The translations under genes and the position numbers were made by a program. This document shows, piece by piece, positions 47,330 through 59,556 of a DNA stretch of 64,000 bases (position 1 is the stretch's first letter; every line of letters starts with the position of its first letter). Source of the DNA: Phragmites australis (lineage: Eukaryota > Streptophyta > Magnoliopsida > Poales > Poaceae). The stretch spans positions 31,086,334 through 31,150,333 of the forward strand of contig NC_084933.1 in the NCBI RefSeq assembly GCF_958298935.1, given 5' to 3'. A model generated the notes under the pieces. It did not search any database. It had not been told where the DNA came from and saw nothing but the letters and a program-made list of their open reading frames with translations.

Positions 47330-49787
47330 TCTCTAGGTATAATGGTTTCACAACGATTTTTTTCATGGTCTTCCTGTTAAGGAGGATATTTCAACATGTT
47401 TCATGACCTCTATGTTAGGAGATTGGATTTAAAAGACTAAATTATAGGGTTATAATTTTGGTGCCAAAGATCAAGGAAGCCAACAACATCAAGCAATACA
47501 AACACATTTGTCTTCTCAATGTTGATTATAAAGGTTTCACCAAAATTCTTAATAATAGATTGAACCTAGTAACCAAGAAGGTTGTTGGTATAAGTCAAAC
47601 TGTCTTCATCAAGGGAAGGAACATTCTGAAGGGTGTTGTGATCCTTTATGAAGTAATTCATGAGTTAAGAAGGATAAAATAACATGGAGTGTTGGTGAAA
47701 ATAGACTTTAAAAAGACGTGTGATGAGGTAAAATAGAATTTTCTGTAAGGAGTCATGGAGGGAAAAAGGTTAATCCTATGTGGACGGAATGGATTATGCA
47801 ATCTATTAAGGGGGTAGAATTTACATAAATATTAATGGCTAAATAGGGTCTTTTTTCAGAACATACCAGGATCTGAGATATGGTGATCCACTTTCACCTT
47901 TGCTCTCCAATATTGCTGCTGATGTTTTGAATGACGTGATGGACAAAGCAACAGCCAAGGGGTTGCTAAGTGGGTTGTAGACCACCTAATTCCAAGAGGA
48001 ATCACACATGTTCAATATGCTGATGATACTATACTGATGATTGATGGCTCTGATAGCTCTATCCTAAACCTCAAGATCATTATTTACTGCTTTGAATGGA
48101 TCTCTGGTCTTAAAATTATTTTCATAAAAGTAAGGTATTTGCTTTTGGGATGGAGCAAAATGATCAGGAAAGGGTAGCAAATATGTTCAACTGCAAGCTA
48201 GATCAGTTTCCTCTTAAATATATAGGTATTGTTGTTTCTGACCACCACCTGGGCATTGCTGCCTCCTCTGGTACTCTAACAAAAATGATGAAAAGCCTAG
48301 ACTCATTGAAGGGTAAAAACTTGATTTATGGGGATAGACTTACACTGGTAAACTCTTGCTTAACCAGCTTACCCATGTTTACCATGGGGTTCTATCTCCT
48401 CTCTGGAGGGGTTCACATGAAGATGGATACCATCAAGTCTAGATTCTTTTAGAAGGGGGTTGAGGATATCAATAAATCTTATTTGGCTAAATAGGGAGCC
48501 ATTTGCAAGCATAAAGACTATGGGGTCTTGACATTCTAAACACAAGAATTATGAATGAGTGTCTACTTGTCAAATGGGTTTGGAAGCTTTGCTATGGATC
48601 TGAAGACACCTGGTTTAAGCTCCTCGAAGCCAAGTACATGCCAAATGGCAATTTCATTACCTCCATGCAGAAGGGCACTTCTTAATTTTGGCAGAGCTTA
48701 CATAAGATGAAGCAACTTTTCTAATTGGGAGTTGTTTATAAGGTGAATAAAAGTAACAAAGCTCTCTTCTGAAAAGGATGTGTGGCTGGAACATACCCCA
48801 CCTAAAGCCTAATTCCCTAACTTATTTGTCCTATGCTCTGATCCCAATACCTTAGTTTTGGAATGTTGGGTTAATAATGAGTGGGAGGTTTAGTTTAAAA
48901 GAGGTTTGACTGCTGTTGATCTGCTCCAATGAGAGGAGATGCTGCAAAAGATGCAGAATGTTCAGTTGAATGATAATGGTGATGAGGTGGCATGGGCTCT
49001 AGATAAATCAATGAGGTTTACCACTAAGTATCTATATAGGTTTCTCACATTTAAGGGGGTTTCTAGCCAGGGGGCTATGAAAATTTGGAAATGCAAAATT
49101 CTCCTTAGAATTAAGATTTTCTTGTGGCAAATGTTACATAATAAACTCCTAGTAGCTTCCTCCCTTAAGAAGAAGGATTGGAAAGGGAGCTCGACCTGTT
49201 GTCTGTGTGATAGTCCTGATGACGTTAATAATCTCTTCTTTGGATGTGTACTAGCGCAATTCTCTTAGTGTGACTTGAGAGATATCTTTGGTTGGAATGG
49301 TTTCTCCACCCTAGTAGCCAACTTATGGGCATGCTAGCTCCCGAAAAAATTTAATATCTCTCAGAACCTTAGGCTTTTCCTTTTTGTAGGTTTAGCCTGG
49401 GCTTTGTAGAGGACTCGGAACACCATAGCGATCGAGAAGAAGCTCCACAACAAGCCGAATGAAGTTTTGATCCTAGCTATGTCGTTCGTACAGAAATAGA
49501 GCATAGAGCATACTTCTCATGGGTGACAATGGACTGAAGGTGGACAGTGCATCATCTCTGCTGGTTCAGGCTCGGATGTGTATGACCTCTAGTGTAGTGC
49601 CTAGGTGCCCTTCATGTAATAAGGCTAGACTGGTTTGACGTTCTGACGCTTTTCTGTGCTGTACTCTTTAGGCTATGGTTCACCAGTAGTCGGTTGTCTC
49701 ATTTGCTTTTTTTCTTCTCTCTGTTGTTGTCCTGAACTTGATAATTGGCTTCCAATATAAGTCGATGTAATCTCTGTTAAAAAAACA
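47330..49787 (+). mobile_element. LINE C: L1-type ORF2 remnant with reverse transcriptase YADD
   Basis: Plus-strand fragments span most of the reverse transcriptase and the region after it. In order they are LVPKIKEANNIKQYKHICLL (47458), FIKGRNILKGVVILYEVIHE, a KIDFKK block, PLSPLLFNIAADVL-like sequence near 47890, HVQYADDTIL (about 48010), LKYIGIVVSDHH, LTLVNSCLTSLPMF, ALDKSMRFTTKYLYR and a zinc-knuckle-like CCLCDSPDDVNNLFFGC. Scattered stops and frameshifts separate these blocks, so it is inactive. The 3' end reads ccaatataagtcgatgtaatctctgttaaaaaaac (49752-49787). Its wording is close to LINE B, so both belong to one lineage. Confidence 0.9.
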
Positions 49788-51624
49788 ACCCTATTCTTAA
49801 TTTACTGACCCTGCATAGATTTACAAAGCTAGTTTAGCGCCAGTTGTCGGTAGCAGAGGAAAAGAGAGTGCTGATTGGTTGCCCTTATGGGGATCCTAGT
49901 CCGTCAGATGTATATAATATTAAGTAAAACATGTTTGGTTGCTTATGTGTATTGTTCCAGTCTGGCCAGCCGGATGCAATTGCACGCCCGTAGCCTGGCT
50001 CGACGGATGCGCTCTTGCATTTGTTTATATTGATGAGCCCACTTGTTAGACTTATAAAATCACTTTCATACGGACAACTAATTACAATATTAACTCTTAC
50101 TTCCATTCTTGCGGTCTTAGATTTGATCAACTAAACAAAAATTCGGCTCAGTCCGTCCAGACATATATAATTAACTAAACACTCTTCTTTTCAACAAATA
50201 TAACCCTGTCCAACCTGTATATATGATCTATACAAACAAGATCCTATATAGATAACCAATCACACCTATAGTGAAAACACTTAGTTTTGTTGAAACTAAC
50301 CACTTACTAACAATTACATCATGCGTTAGTAGTCATTGACCAACCATATACGATAGCTAAAAGATATGCTAATCACCCTTAAAATATGCAGTACAAGTCA
50401 ACGTGACAGCTTATCAACTTGTTTGAAACAAATGGGACTTTGCAGGAGTGAGGATTTGCTAATGGTACATTCAGCAATTTTGCCACAAAGCCACCAAAGT
50501 AAAATTGCATTTTAATGTGCCCGTGCAGATGTCTGGATAACAAGGAAGAGATGATAAACAGTCCTATTCCTAGCAGGATGGTACTATCAAGTCTATTTGA
50601 TTTTCGAGGCTAATTTATTTTTTATAAAATACATGAGTCATAATAGATATAATCAATCTTCACGGTTCAACTAAAGTTAATCATATAGTCACTATGTAAA
50701 GCAAAGTTAGACCTTGTTTCTCTTTTAAAAATATTTTAATATCTTATTATTTGTTTTTCATATCTAGACATCTAATATTTACCTGTTATATATTTTAAAA
50801 ATACATTTAGTTTTACATTATTTACCTTATCTACCTATATACTCTAATATTTGACTTGTATATATTTACTGTCAGGTTTCTTCAGATAGTGCGTCATCTC
50901 CCGCACTTCGCCTACAACGTCAGGTTTCTTTAAAGGGTACATCTCCCCTCGCACTTCATCTGTTTTCTGACAAGGATATGTCGCTGCCCGCACGTCACAT
51001 CCGATACGGTTCCTACCACCGTCATGTATATATACAGGTACTCGTAACTCTTCTCTTCTAAAATTTAATGATCATATTAGGTATTTCATATATGCAAATT
51101 TTTATCTTACTATGTTATATTATTTTACTTTTTAACTGCTATATCCTGATTTGATTATATGTATGTTGCCACTACTAGCTAAGACAGAAATCACTATTAG
51201 CAGCAAGATACTCCTGTATTTCGTTTGGGCCCCGCCTGTCATGGTCGGGTCCAGAATATACCCTCCCTGACCCCTCTTGGTTGGGGCCGGTCATCTCTTC
51301 TTCAGTTCATCGACACCTCCTCGTCTTCAGCCGGGAGCCAACGTGCCGAGCGGGAGCCGGAGCAGTGAGGTCGTCCCCAAACTCCAAATGCTCCCGGGGG
51401 AAGTCCAAATGGCGCCCTTCTCCACCTCGTCGATGTAGCTGTCGGCTTGCTTGGGCTGGCTTCCCCTCGACCTCCAACTGGACGCCCAGCGGGCAGCAGG
51501 GACAAACAACAACTATTCCAATAAACCAACACGAAACCAAAACCTCCCACATAAATCGCCATTTGGGCGGGCGCCTCCCCCGCGCGAGTGGTTGCCCGTG
51601 CCGGAGGCGGAGCCCCCAGCCGCA
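49788..51624. other. intergenic stretch and promoter of the WD40 gene
   Basis: AT-rich up to about 50870. From 50870 to 51010 three diverged copies of a unit with tcaggtttctt and tctccc-gcact words follow one another (about 58-bp spacing). The last 380 bases become GC-rich and hold the leader of the WD40 gene. No TATA box stands out. Confidence 0.45.
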
Positions 51625-54600
51625 ATGCCGGACCTGGATCCGTTGGCGGCGGCCGAGGAGGAGGAGTTTTACGAGTCGCTGGATCGAATCCTCTCCTCCT
51701 CCTGCTCCTCCACCTCCGCCTCCGACGACGACGCCGACCACCGCCGCCGCAGACGCCAACACCACCACCACCCTCCTCCGCCGCACGCGTCCTCCTCCGC
51801 GTACGACGTCTGGATCTCCGAGCCCACCTCCGTCGAGGAGCGCCGCCGCCTCCTGCTCCAACGCCTCGGTCTATCCTCCGAGCCCCTGCCGCCTCCTTCG
51901 CCCCGTCGCTCCCCTCGTTCGCTGTCCCCTTCCGTGTCTCCCCCGGCTTCGCCTCTGCCTCGGCCGGTGGTGGTGGAGGCGGCCGCGGAGGAGCCCAGAT
52001 CCGGCGGGCTTGGGAAGCCGCCACTGGCGCGGAACCCCAGCGCCGGCGGCGGGGAGCAATGCCGGATCCGGAACCTGGACGACGGCACGGAGTTCGAGGT
52101 CGGGGAGGTGCATGAGGAGGTGGTACGGGAGGTGGGCACTGGCCGGCAGCTCACCCTCGAGGAGTTCGAGCTCTGCGTTGGTCGCTCCCCAATCGTTCAC
52201 GAGCTCATGCGCCGGACGATCACCACCACATCATCGTCCACCTCCGACCACGCCGCTCCTACGTCCAAGCCCCGGAGGAAGCCCGGAGGCTGGCTGCGCG
52301 GCATCAGGTCCCTGGCGGGCAGCGTCGCATACGGGCGCCGCAGCACCGAGGATGGGGATAAGGAGAAGGAGAAGAAGGAGAGGGAAGCGCGGCGCCTGAG
52401 CTCTGCGACCGATGACAGCCTTGATGGCACTGGCTCGCGCAATGCGGGGAGGGTCCGGGTGCGGCAGTACGGGAAGGCATGCAAGGAGCTCACCGGCCTG
52501 TTCTTGACGCAGGAATTGGCTGCCCACTCGGGCTCTGTGTGGTGCATCAACTTCAGCTTGGATGGACGATACCTAGCAACTTCTGGGGAGGACCGTGTGA
52601 TCCATGTGTGGGAGGCGTCGGAGGGAGAGAGAAAGGGTGAATTGCTCGGGGAAGCTTCGATGACAAAGGAAAATGGTAGTGGCTGCAGCCCGTTTTTTGC
52701 GGTTGTTGGGAATGGGTCACCGGAGATCGCAGCATTGTCATTGACCTGCGCTGACGGGAGCTATGTGGAGAAGAAGAGGAGGCTGAGGAAGCAGAGCAAT
52801 CGGAAATCTGTAGGATCCGATCATCTAGTTGTGCCTGAGTGTGTGTTTGGCTTCAGGGATAAGCCAGTCTGCTCGCTCCTGGGGCATGCCGCTGATGTTC
52901 TTGATCTATCATGGTCCAAATCTCAGGTGCGCATTTGTGATCTTTGATAGAATTTTCAACTGCTCAAGCATATTTTGTGCCAATAGAACAGGAGACCTGG
53001 TTGTTGAGCACAAAAGTTTTCGGCCTTTTTGCATTGAATCATTCACATCTTTCGTGTTGCTGCTTGTAATTGGATTTTCCATTGGCTCCATTTGCTTATC
53101 TGTGAAAATCTGATATTATTTCCATGTCCAATAAAGAAAAATACCAGTGATTCCTCATTTTCCCAGACTATATAGTACAGACCTAAAGATGTGTCGCACA
53201 GTTTCGCCTAATTAAATATGGTTATGATATTTTCTGTTTGTTTGTTCTTGCAGTACTGTTATGATAGTTTAGCTGGGAGTTTTTCAGGATATACATGATA
53301 TATTGTTCAAGTGATGAGATCTGTCTGATCTTCCACTGCACCTTGATTGGGTTCGACTTGGGTGTTGTCCATGTAGGATATACATGATTTATAGTTCAAG
53401 TGATGAGATCTGGCTGATCTTCCACTGCACCTTTCTGATTGGGTTCGACTTGGGTGTTGTCCATGTAACATTAAGAGGCAACATTTTTTTATTGTTTACT
53501 GAACCCTGTCAACTGTCATAAGTAGGTCATTGATGTGCTCTCTTACGCCTGCTTCTTTTTGGCACTTTAGGTCTTGTTAAAAATGGCACACGATGATCAA
53601 TAGGCAAACACTTGAAATCGTGTATGGTTTATTGGACCGATTGAACTGTTCATGCTCAGTATGTCCTGACAAAACATGCTATGCTTACCACATGCAGACA
53701 TGCTACGTTCTGCCATTAAAAGTAACTGTTCCTCTTTGTGTCTGATAATATCAAATATAGTTGCAATTGTACCCTACTTATTTGCATAACATTACTAGTA
53801 ACACAGTAACACTTCATCTGCTGGGTATATGTAGTATTCAAATGCATGAGCAGCAAATCAGCTTTCCATGCCCACTGTGAGCTTTCTTTCACATTCATTT
53901 ATGTAGTAAACTTGCAGCTTGGTCTGGAGGTTTTCTCCTCTTTTTTTAGTTGTGTCGTAGATGGAACCACATTTGGACTTCGAAAATACATAGGCTTGAT
54001 GTTATTAGTTGTTACCTCAGCATAATGTGTAATATAGTTGCTTATAAAATTAGATTTATGCAGGAAACCCCAGTTTAAACGCAAGAAAATTTTGTACTCT
54101 TTGTAGGCGCTAATTGGTTATCTGGTTCTTTGTCTTGCAGTACTTGCTCTCATCCTCAATGGATAAGACCGTTAAACTCTGGGATATTACTACCAGCACC
54201 TGTTTAAAAACATTCTCACATACAGACTATGGTGGGTTTAGTCACAGGATAATTTTCTATCCATTTGTTGTGGTCTCTTCTTTTTTTCTTATAAAGAAAG
54301 GGGCATTCTCTTTTTCTCCTCAGTACTATAAGTATTTGTTTGTACTTTTGGACCAGCCACACAATTGATTTGCTTCTTTGCAATCAACCTTTTTTTTTTT
54401 GCAGTGACTTGCATCCAGTTCAATCCTGTAGATGATAACTTTTTCATTAGTGGATCACTGGATGAGAAAGTTCGCATCTGGAATGTCCAAGATCGTAAGA
54501 TTGAGGACTGGAATGATCTTCATGAGATGGTTACCGCTGCTTGTTATTCCCCTGATGGACAGGTTGAAGTAGTTTCTTTCTAGAAAATATTTCTTTTTAC

Positions 54601-56030
54601 TATAAAACTAGATGTACTTATATTATATTTTTCTCTGGCCTTTGAAGGTTGCACTGGTGGGCTCTCACAAGGGAAGCTGTCATATATTTGATACATCTGG
54701 TATGACACTTCTGCTCTCACACATACTGACCCATGCACACACAATGTGTAATTCTTTCTCAATCTTCGCTAAAGAGTCGGTTTATGTTAGACGCTAGTAA
54801 AAATCAGTTGTAGTAACCTTGAAAGTTCTACTTTCTCAGATGATGATTTACACATTGCCTTTCTGATTTCAGAGAAGAAGCTTCAGTTCAAAAGTCAAGT
54901 TGATTTGAGAATCAGGAAAAAGAAGTCTGGCCAGAAGAAGGTAACTGGTTTCCAGGTATATAGCACTGAGCATATGTGTTTCTTGGCAAACTTATTTTCT
55001 GTTAAGAAAGATGCATGATTAAGGTTCGTGATTTTTGGACTCCAAAAGAAATCTAATGCCACCCAATGTGATCATGGCGTCAATTACTTAGTTAAGTATC
55101 TATCTTGCATGCAACAGTTTGCTCCTGGAAGCTCCTCGGAAGTTCTGATTACTTCTGCTGATTCAAGAATCCGTGTTGTTAATGGCGATGAATTGGTTCA
55201 CAAATTTAAAGGTAATGTCTCATTCTCCTGACATCTTAAATCATATACGATTCACGTTTCGGATGAACTTCATGTATTGTTTTCCTCAAATCTAAAGGAC
55301 ATGAATAAAGTAATCCTGCACAATTGTTTTCTGCTAGTGCACCTGATTTCTTCTTGGGGGAAATATGATCCTTGCCGGTTTGAGCTGTAATATCCTATCG
55401 TGTTAGTCTCAGGATTATGCATTTACTTGGTGTTCAATCCTTTTATCAGGGTTCCGCAACACGAGCAGCCAAATTTCAGCTTCTGTAGCTCCGAACGGGA
55501 AATATGTAGTCTGTGCCAGTGAGGACTCCCATGTGTATGTGTGGAGACATGACAATAGTTCCCACCCGAGCAGAAGCAGGAGTGCAGTTGATGTGACCAA
55601 CTCGTATGAGCATTTCCACTGCCATGACGTGACTGTGGCTACCACATGGCCCGGTGCCGAAGCCCGAGGTTCGTTTGGATCTCGTAGCAGCAGACACAGT
55701 GATTCAGATGGAGCAGTGAACTATGGCCGAGGCGTCCCTGTAGAAAACACTGAGCACAATTCGGATGCAGCTGATAATAGATACAATGAGAGCCCAGTTT
55801 GCGAAGGTAGCAGAAGCGTCAGCAAACATCCAGTTGATGGAGCATCCACATCCTGGCCTGACGAAAAATTACCCTCTGCCAAGAGCAGTCCCGGTCACTG
55901 CTCATCCGATCTTTGCATTGGAGCAATGGATGTTCAGCGCCGGTCAGCGTGGGGTTTGGTGATTGTCACGGCTGGACGGGGAGGCGAAATTAGGGTGTTC
56001 CAGAATTTTGGCTTCCCAGTTCAAGTGTAA
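51625..56030 (+). CDS. WDR44-like WD40 repeat protein, seven exons, 786 aa
   Basis: Exons: 51625-52926, 54141-54231, 54405-54562, 54648-54699, 54873-54955, 55118-55211 and 55450-56030. All are GT-AG, in phase, 787 codons with stop. I chose the ATG at 51625 (MPDLDPLAAAEEEEFYESLDR) because an acidic FYESLDR-type start is typical of this plant family; the frame is open further upstream. Residues 1-290 are disordered (Ser, Pro, His runs) with conserved FEVGEVHEE and LTLEEFELCVGRSPIVHELMRR. WD40 repeats follow: AHSGSVWCINFSLDGRYLAT (about 296), LLGHAADVLDLSWS joined across intron 1 to MDKTVKLWDI, FISGSLDEKVRIWNV, VGSHKGSCHIFDT, VLITSADSRIRVV, VVCASEDSHVYVWRHD and GRGGEIRVFQN at the C-terminus. The animal relative WDR44 binds Rab11; the plant role is not established to my knowledge. 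Convergent with the Dof gene. Confidence 0.93.
53286..53466. repeat. tandem duplication of about 90 bp in WD40 gene intron 1
   Basis: Copy 1 (53286-53374) and copy 2 (53375-53466) both start aggatatacatgat and end ggtgttgtccatgta, with a few substitutions and a 4-bp indel. The intron is otherwise single-copy. Confidence 0.95.
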
Positions 56031-56319
56031 AGGTAGCGTGAGATTGTGCAGAGTTTTTGTTTGGCTTCTTTACTGTTTAGATATCAGTCGTTCTTCAACA
56101 GTTCGCCTAGGCTTTTACTAAAAAAAATATTCTGTTTGATTGTCTGGTTGGATGCTTCAAGAGTCGATACAAAGATTTGTGTAAGCATGAGATCAAACAG
56201 TAAACTCACTGGAGAATCGAATTGCTGCTTACATTCCTAGCTCAGCACACATACTGGGAAGCACTACCTGAGGCCGCACTGCTAAAACTGGAGCCTCAAA
56301 CGGCGACCGGCTGCCATGA

Positions 56320-57022
56320 TCAGTTGCCCGGTGGTGGCCAGCTGAGCTCCAGGCCGGTGATGTCGCCCCACGCGCCCGTCATGCCGGCGGCGCCAGCCGT
56401 TCCATCGTCCCACGGCGCGAGCCCGCCATAAAAGTCCGGGACCACCGACGGCCACGAGAACGCCGCCGTCGGTGCAACGCCGAGATCGAACTGCGGCGGG
56501 AAGCTGCCGTCAGTGAGGAACGGGAAGGTTGGGAGGTCTGGGTACGCGTCCTCCGCTCGCGCCGATGTTGGGGGCGGCGACGAGGAAGACGGCTCGGCGG
56601 AGACCCTGCGGCGCTTGTTGCTGCTGCGGCGGGTGGCTCCGCCGACCGGTACGTCGCGCAGCGTGCCGCCGTGCGTCCAGTAGCGGCGGCACGCGCGGCA
56701 GAAGTGGCGCGGCTGCGCCGTGCTGTAGTTGTTGTAGTAGCAGAACTTGGTGTTGGTGGATCGGCAGCGCGGGCACTCGAGCTGCTGGTTCTTGCGCGCC
56801 GCCTCATCACCCTACACATGACAGCACCAACCGTACGTCAGCGGCCATTTCGCAGCTACGCAAGCGCGCCAAGCTTAGCACTCCGTTGCAGTCTTGTAGT
56901 ACGTACGTACTGACCTGCGCGAGCGCGGTAGAGTCGAGCGGCTCAGCGTCGGAATCGAACGGACGCTTGGAAGCAGCGGCGACGGAGGTCGTAGCTGAGA
57001 GGATCGAAGCTGCAGGCGCCAT
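56320..57022 (-). CDS. Dof zinc-finger transcription factor, two exons, 199 aa
   Basis: Exons (minus): 57022-56915 (36 codons) and 56811-56320 (163 codons plus stop). The intron lies just before the zinc finger, as is common in this family. Residues 49-77 hold the Dof finger: CPRC, 21 residues including [18 protein letters not shown], then [25 protein letters not shown] and a basic nuclear-localisation-like cluster NKRRR follow. Dof proteins bind AAAG cores in plant promoters. Variants here are STAQPRHF (usually LSQPRHF), WTHGG (usually WTKGG) and LRDVPVGG (usually LRNVPVGG). The C-terminal part is Ser/Pro/Gly-rich with a [14 protein letters not shown] patch. Zinc ligands are all present, so DNA binding should be retained. 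Confidence 0.95.
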
Positions 57023-57420
57023 TTGCCGTGCGAGCAGAACCGCGCATGCCGAGGCTGCTAGCTAGGTTTGGCTGGGCTGTGGGCGCGTGATCTCTCGGCA
57101 GGCCGGGAACGAGGAAGATGTAGCCGTCAGTCCGACCTGGACGGCAATCAGCTTGCGCGGTTTCAGCGGTTTGGTTGGTTGTCTCTGTAGTCGCCCAGTT
57201 GGGTTTGGGGTCCTATATATATATGGAGAAACGAGTGCGCCCATGGCTGACGCAGAAGATGCTCTCCTTCAGCCGGAAGCTGCCTTCCGTGACCGTGCGT
57301 CTATCTACCACGCCGCCGCGCGCTACATGCACGCTGTGGCTGCTTTAAGTACCACTGTATTCTGGTAAGTATTTACTCCAATTGGCACGAGCAACGACGC
57401 GACGCACACGGTCGATCGGT
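57023..57420 (-). promoter_or_regulatory. Dof promoter with TATA box
   Basis: A tatatatata word at 57214-57224 lies about 190-200 nt upstream of the ATG and would place transcription start near 57185 on the minus strand. No other core signal is clear. Confidence 0.5.
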
Positions 57421-58834
57421 CGTCGGCGCACGTTAGCTGATCGGTCCTGCGGTTTCCGAGGAAACGGCCCGGCCGAGCCGAGAGAGTTGGCGAGCCTCAC
57501 GCTAGCTGCTAAAGAGGAGTGTGATTGATCGATGCGTGCAACAAGGCAATTATTCATTCCGGAGCGGCCAGCTCGCGCAACAGTGGGTGGCGTGAATGGG
57601 GAGGGCAGGGCAGGGCAGGGCGGCAAGGGATCACGTACGTGAGCCTGCGTGGCGGCGTAAATGGCCGGAGCGATCGGGCCGGCGTTAATGGGGACGGGAG
57701 GGTGACTCGCCATGGGACCCGCGCGATGGAGGTTGCGGAGAGAAAAAGACAGAGGGGTGGGGCCTGGTCGGTGCCTTTCCGACGCGGGTTGGGCCCCGCG
57801 AAAGGTCGATAGCGCTGTCGCCGTCGGGTTCTTGTCGCCGACATGCGAGCCCCCCCCTTGCGTCGGCCGCCGCCTGACCAATGGAGGGCGCAGTTTGATT
57901 CGGTCGTCGATGTGGCTCGTCGCTAGTCCTCTGCCAAACCAGTATCTGAACCCTCGCGACTCACGAGCAATAGCGCTGCTTCAGCTAGGGACGGATCAAC
58001 ATGCACATCTAACACGCAGGCAAGATGCGTTGCAAGGTGGCTGACTCGTTTCCTGCAAGTTTTGGCTGCCGATCGAAGACCTTTCCTACCGAATTGACCT
58101 GAGAGCCGGGGAACATTCCCAATTCTCAGCTCAACGTAGTCATCCGCACGTGGTAATTTTATTAGCACAGTCACACAGAAAAATGCAATTCCGGATGCTC
58201 TTACATACTCTTAAATAGTAAGATTTATCTTGATTATTCATCCATCTCACTTATCTCATACAGTAATTTTTTCATCTACTCTTCAACACGAATGTAAATG
58301 TAAATATACCATCTTGATAAACGGTATGTGCTGATGGAATTCTCTGTTCGCCACACATGTATGCTCCTGCCTACCTAGCTAGTTCGTCGCACACTCGCAC
58401 TCACCAATTCACAACCTACGTAATTTCTACGTCATCAGGCAGCTAGCATTGCTGTTCGTCTGAAAGGGGGTTCAACTGGAGTGATTGCCTCCACTAATAT
58501 AATCCCGTGAGGCTGGTCAGAAGTCAATTAAGTAGTAGCAAAACTTGTCCCAAATGTTCCTACAAAGCAGTCTTGTACATGATGCATGGTAGCAACAGGT
58601 TTGAAACCTTGGTCACGGCGACGCCTGCAGATGGGACGACGGAACCGTGGCTGCATGCCAGGGGAATTCCGAGTTATGAAATCACAAGTTCCATTATCGG
58701 AAAATGAAAATCGCAAGTTGCCGCTTAAACAACGAGAGCATGCAATCAGCCAGACGGTGTCTTGCTCCTGCACGCACGCCTCCTACTTCTCGACATGCAC
58801 GTCTCTATTAATTCCCTTCGTCTGTTCTTATGTA
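57421..58834. other. GC-rich then AT-rich intergenic stretch
   Basis: 57421-57890 is GC-rich with a short agggc repeat (57601-57622) and overlapping open frames on both strands, which I read as composition and not genes. 57900-58834 shows no coding or RNA signal. Confidence 0.35.
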
Positions 58835-59098
58835 TTCCCCTATCACAAATAAATATTATTTTGGATATTAATATAATTTTTTAAACACAACTTTAACTAT
58901 TAATTTTTATTATAATATATTTATAAAACATAGCGAAACTATATTATTATGAAACTACTTGTACTAACGAAACTACTTGTACTAACAAATCTACTCGGAT
59001 TATTTTTAAATATCCAAACTCAACACATAAAAAATATGTTATAACTGAAGTTTGAAATAATTAACTACACACAACCCAAAATGACATCTATTTGTGCA
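58835..59098. mobile_element. degenerate Stowaway MITE
   Basis: It starts after a TA with ttcccctatcacaaataaatattattttgga, a decayed Stowaway end. The interior (taaaacatagc, ctatattattatgaaa, aaatctac, aacccaaaatgaca) parallels the element in katanin intron 12. An 18-bp unit gaaactacttgtactaac is duplicated inside (58959-58994). The right end is decayed, so the boundary is approximate. Confidence 0.65.
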
Positions 59099-59124
59099 CA
59101 TCGAGCATGCATAATCAAACTATA

Positions 59125-59402
59125 GGTATGTTTGATAGAGCTTATTTGATCAAAATTCTCTGAGAAATGTGATTCTCTGGAGAAAGTGATTATATAGTTG
59201 AAAGTGATTTTGTAGATTAAACTCTACAGAGAAAATAATTCTGTGGAGTAAATGAATTAGAGAAAGCTAGTTTTTTCAACTCTTAGTAACTAATTCATTT
59301 TAAATAATCGCTCTCACAAAATTACTCTAAAAACTGAAAAATATAAACTATCATTTATGAATACTTCTACTGATTGCACTGTAAGAGCTATGCCAATGTA
59401 AA
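59125..59402. mobile_element. MITE, second copy of the 32.1-kb family
   Basis: It shares gattctctggagaaagtgat, tgaaagtgattttgtag, gaaagctagttttttcaactc and tgcactgtaagagctatgcc with 32128-32431. The ends are GTATGTTTGATAGAGC and the inverse of TACATTGGCATAGCTC. It lies immediately upstream of the PIG-P promoter. Confidence 0.65.
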
Positions 59403-59430
59403 AAGGGAAATAAAGCGACGTACCCGTGCG

Positions 59431-59556
59431 TTTGGTCCATTCACTAGTAATATATGGGCTGCATGTGTTTGGTCCATTCACTAAAGGCCCATTTCTCCCG
59501 TGACCCGTGCGGCCGTGTCGCGGACGACGAGGCCGAGTGGGGAGAGGAAGACGACG
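59431..59556 (+). promoter_or_regulatory. PIG-P proximal promoter with duplicated word and GGCCCA sites
   Basis: The 16-mer tttggtccattcacta occurs at 59431-59446 and again at 59468-59483. Each copy is followed by a TGGGC/GGCCCA-type word (tatgggct and aggcccat), the kind of site bound by TCP factors in housekeeping promoters. The start codon is at 59557. Confidence 0.5.

Noticed and set aside
51281..52399. 372-codon plus-strand frame over exon 1 of the WD40 gene
   Set aside because: Arg/Pro/Ser-rich shadow; the true frame carries conserved WD40 repeats and joins downstream exons in phase.
57345..57881. 178-codon minus frame and overlapping plus frames upstream of Dof
   Set aside because: Open on both strands in a GC-rich patch with no domain; best explained by composition.
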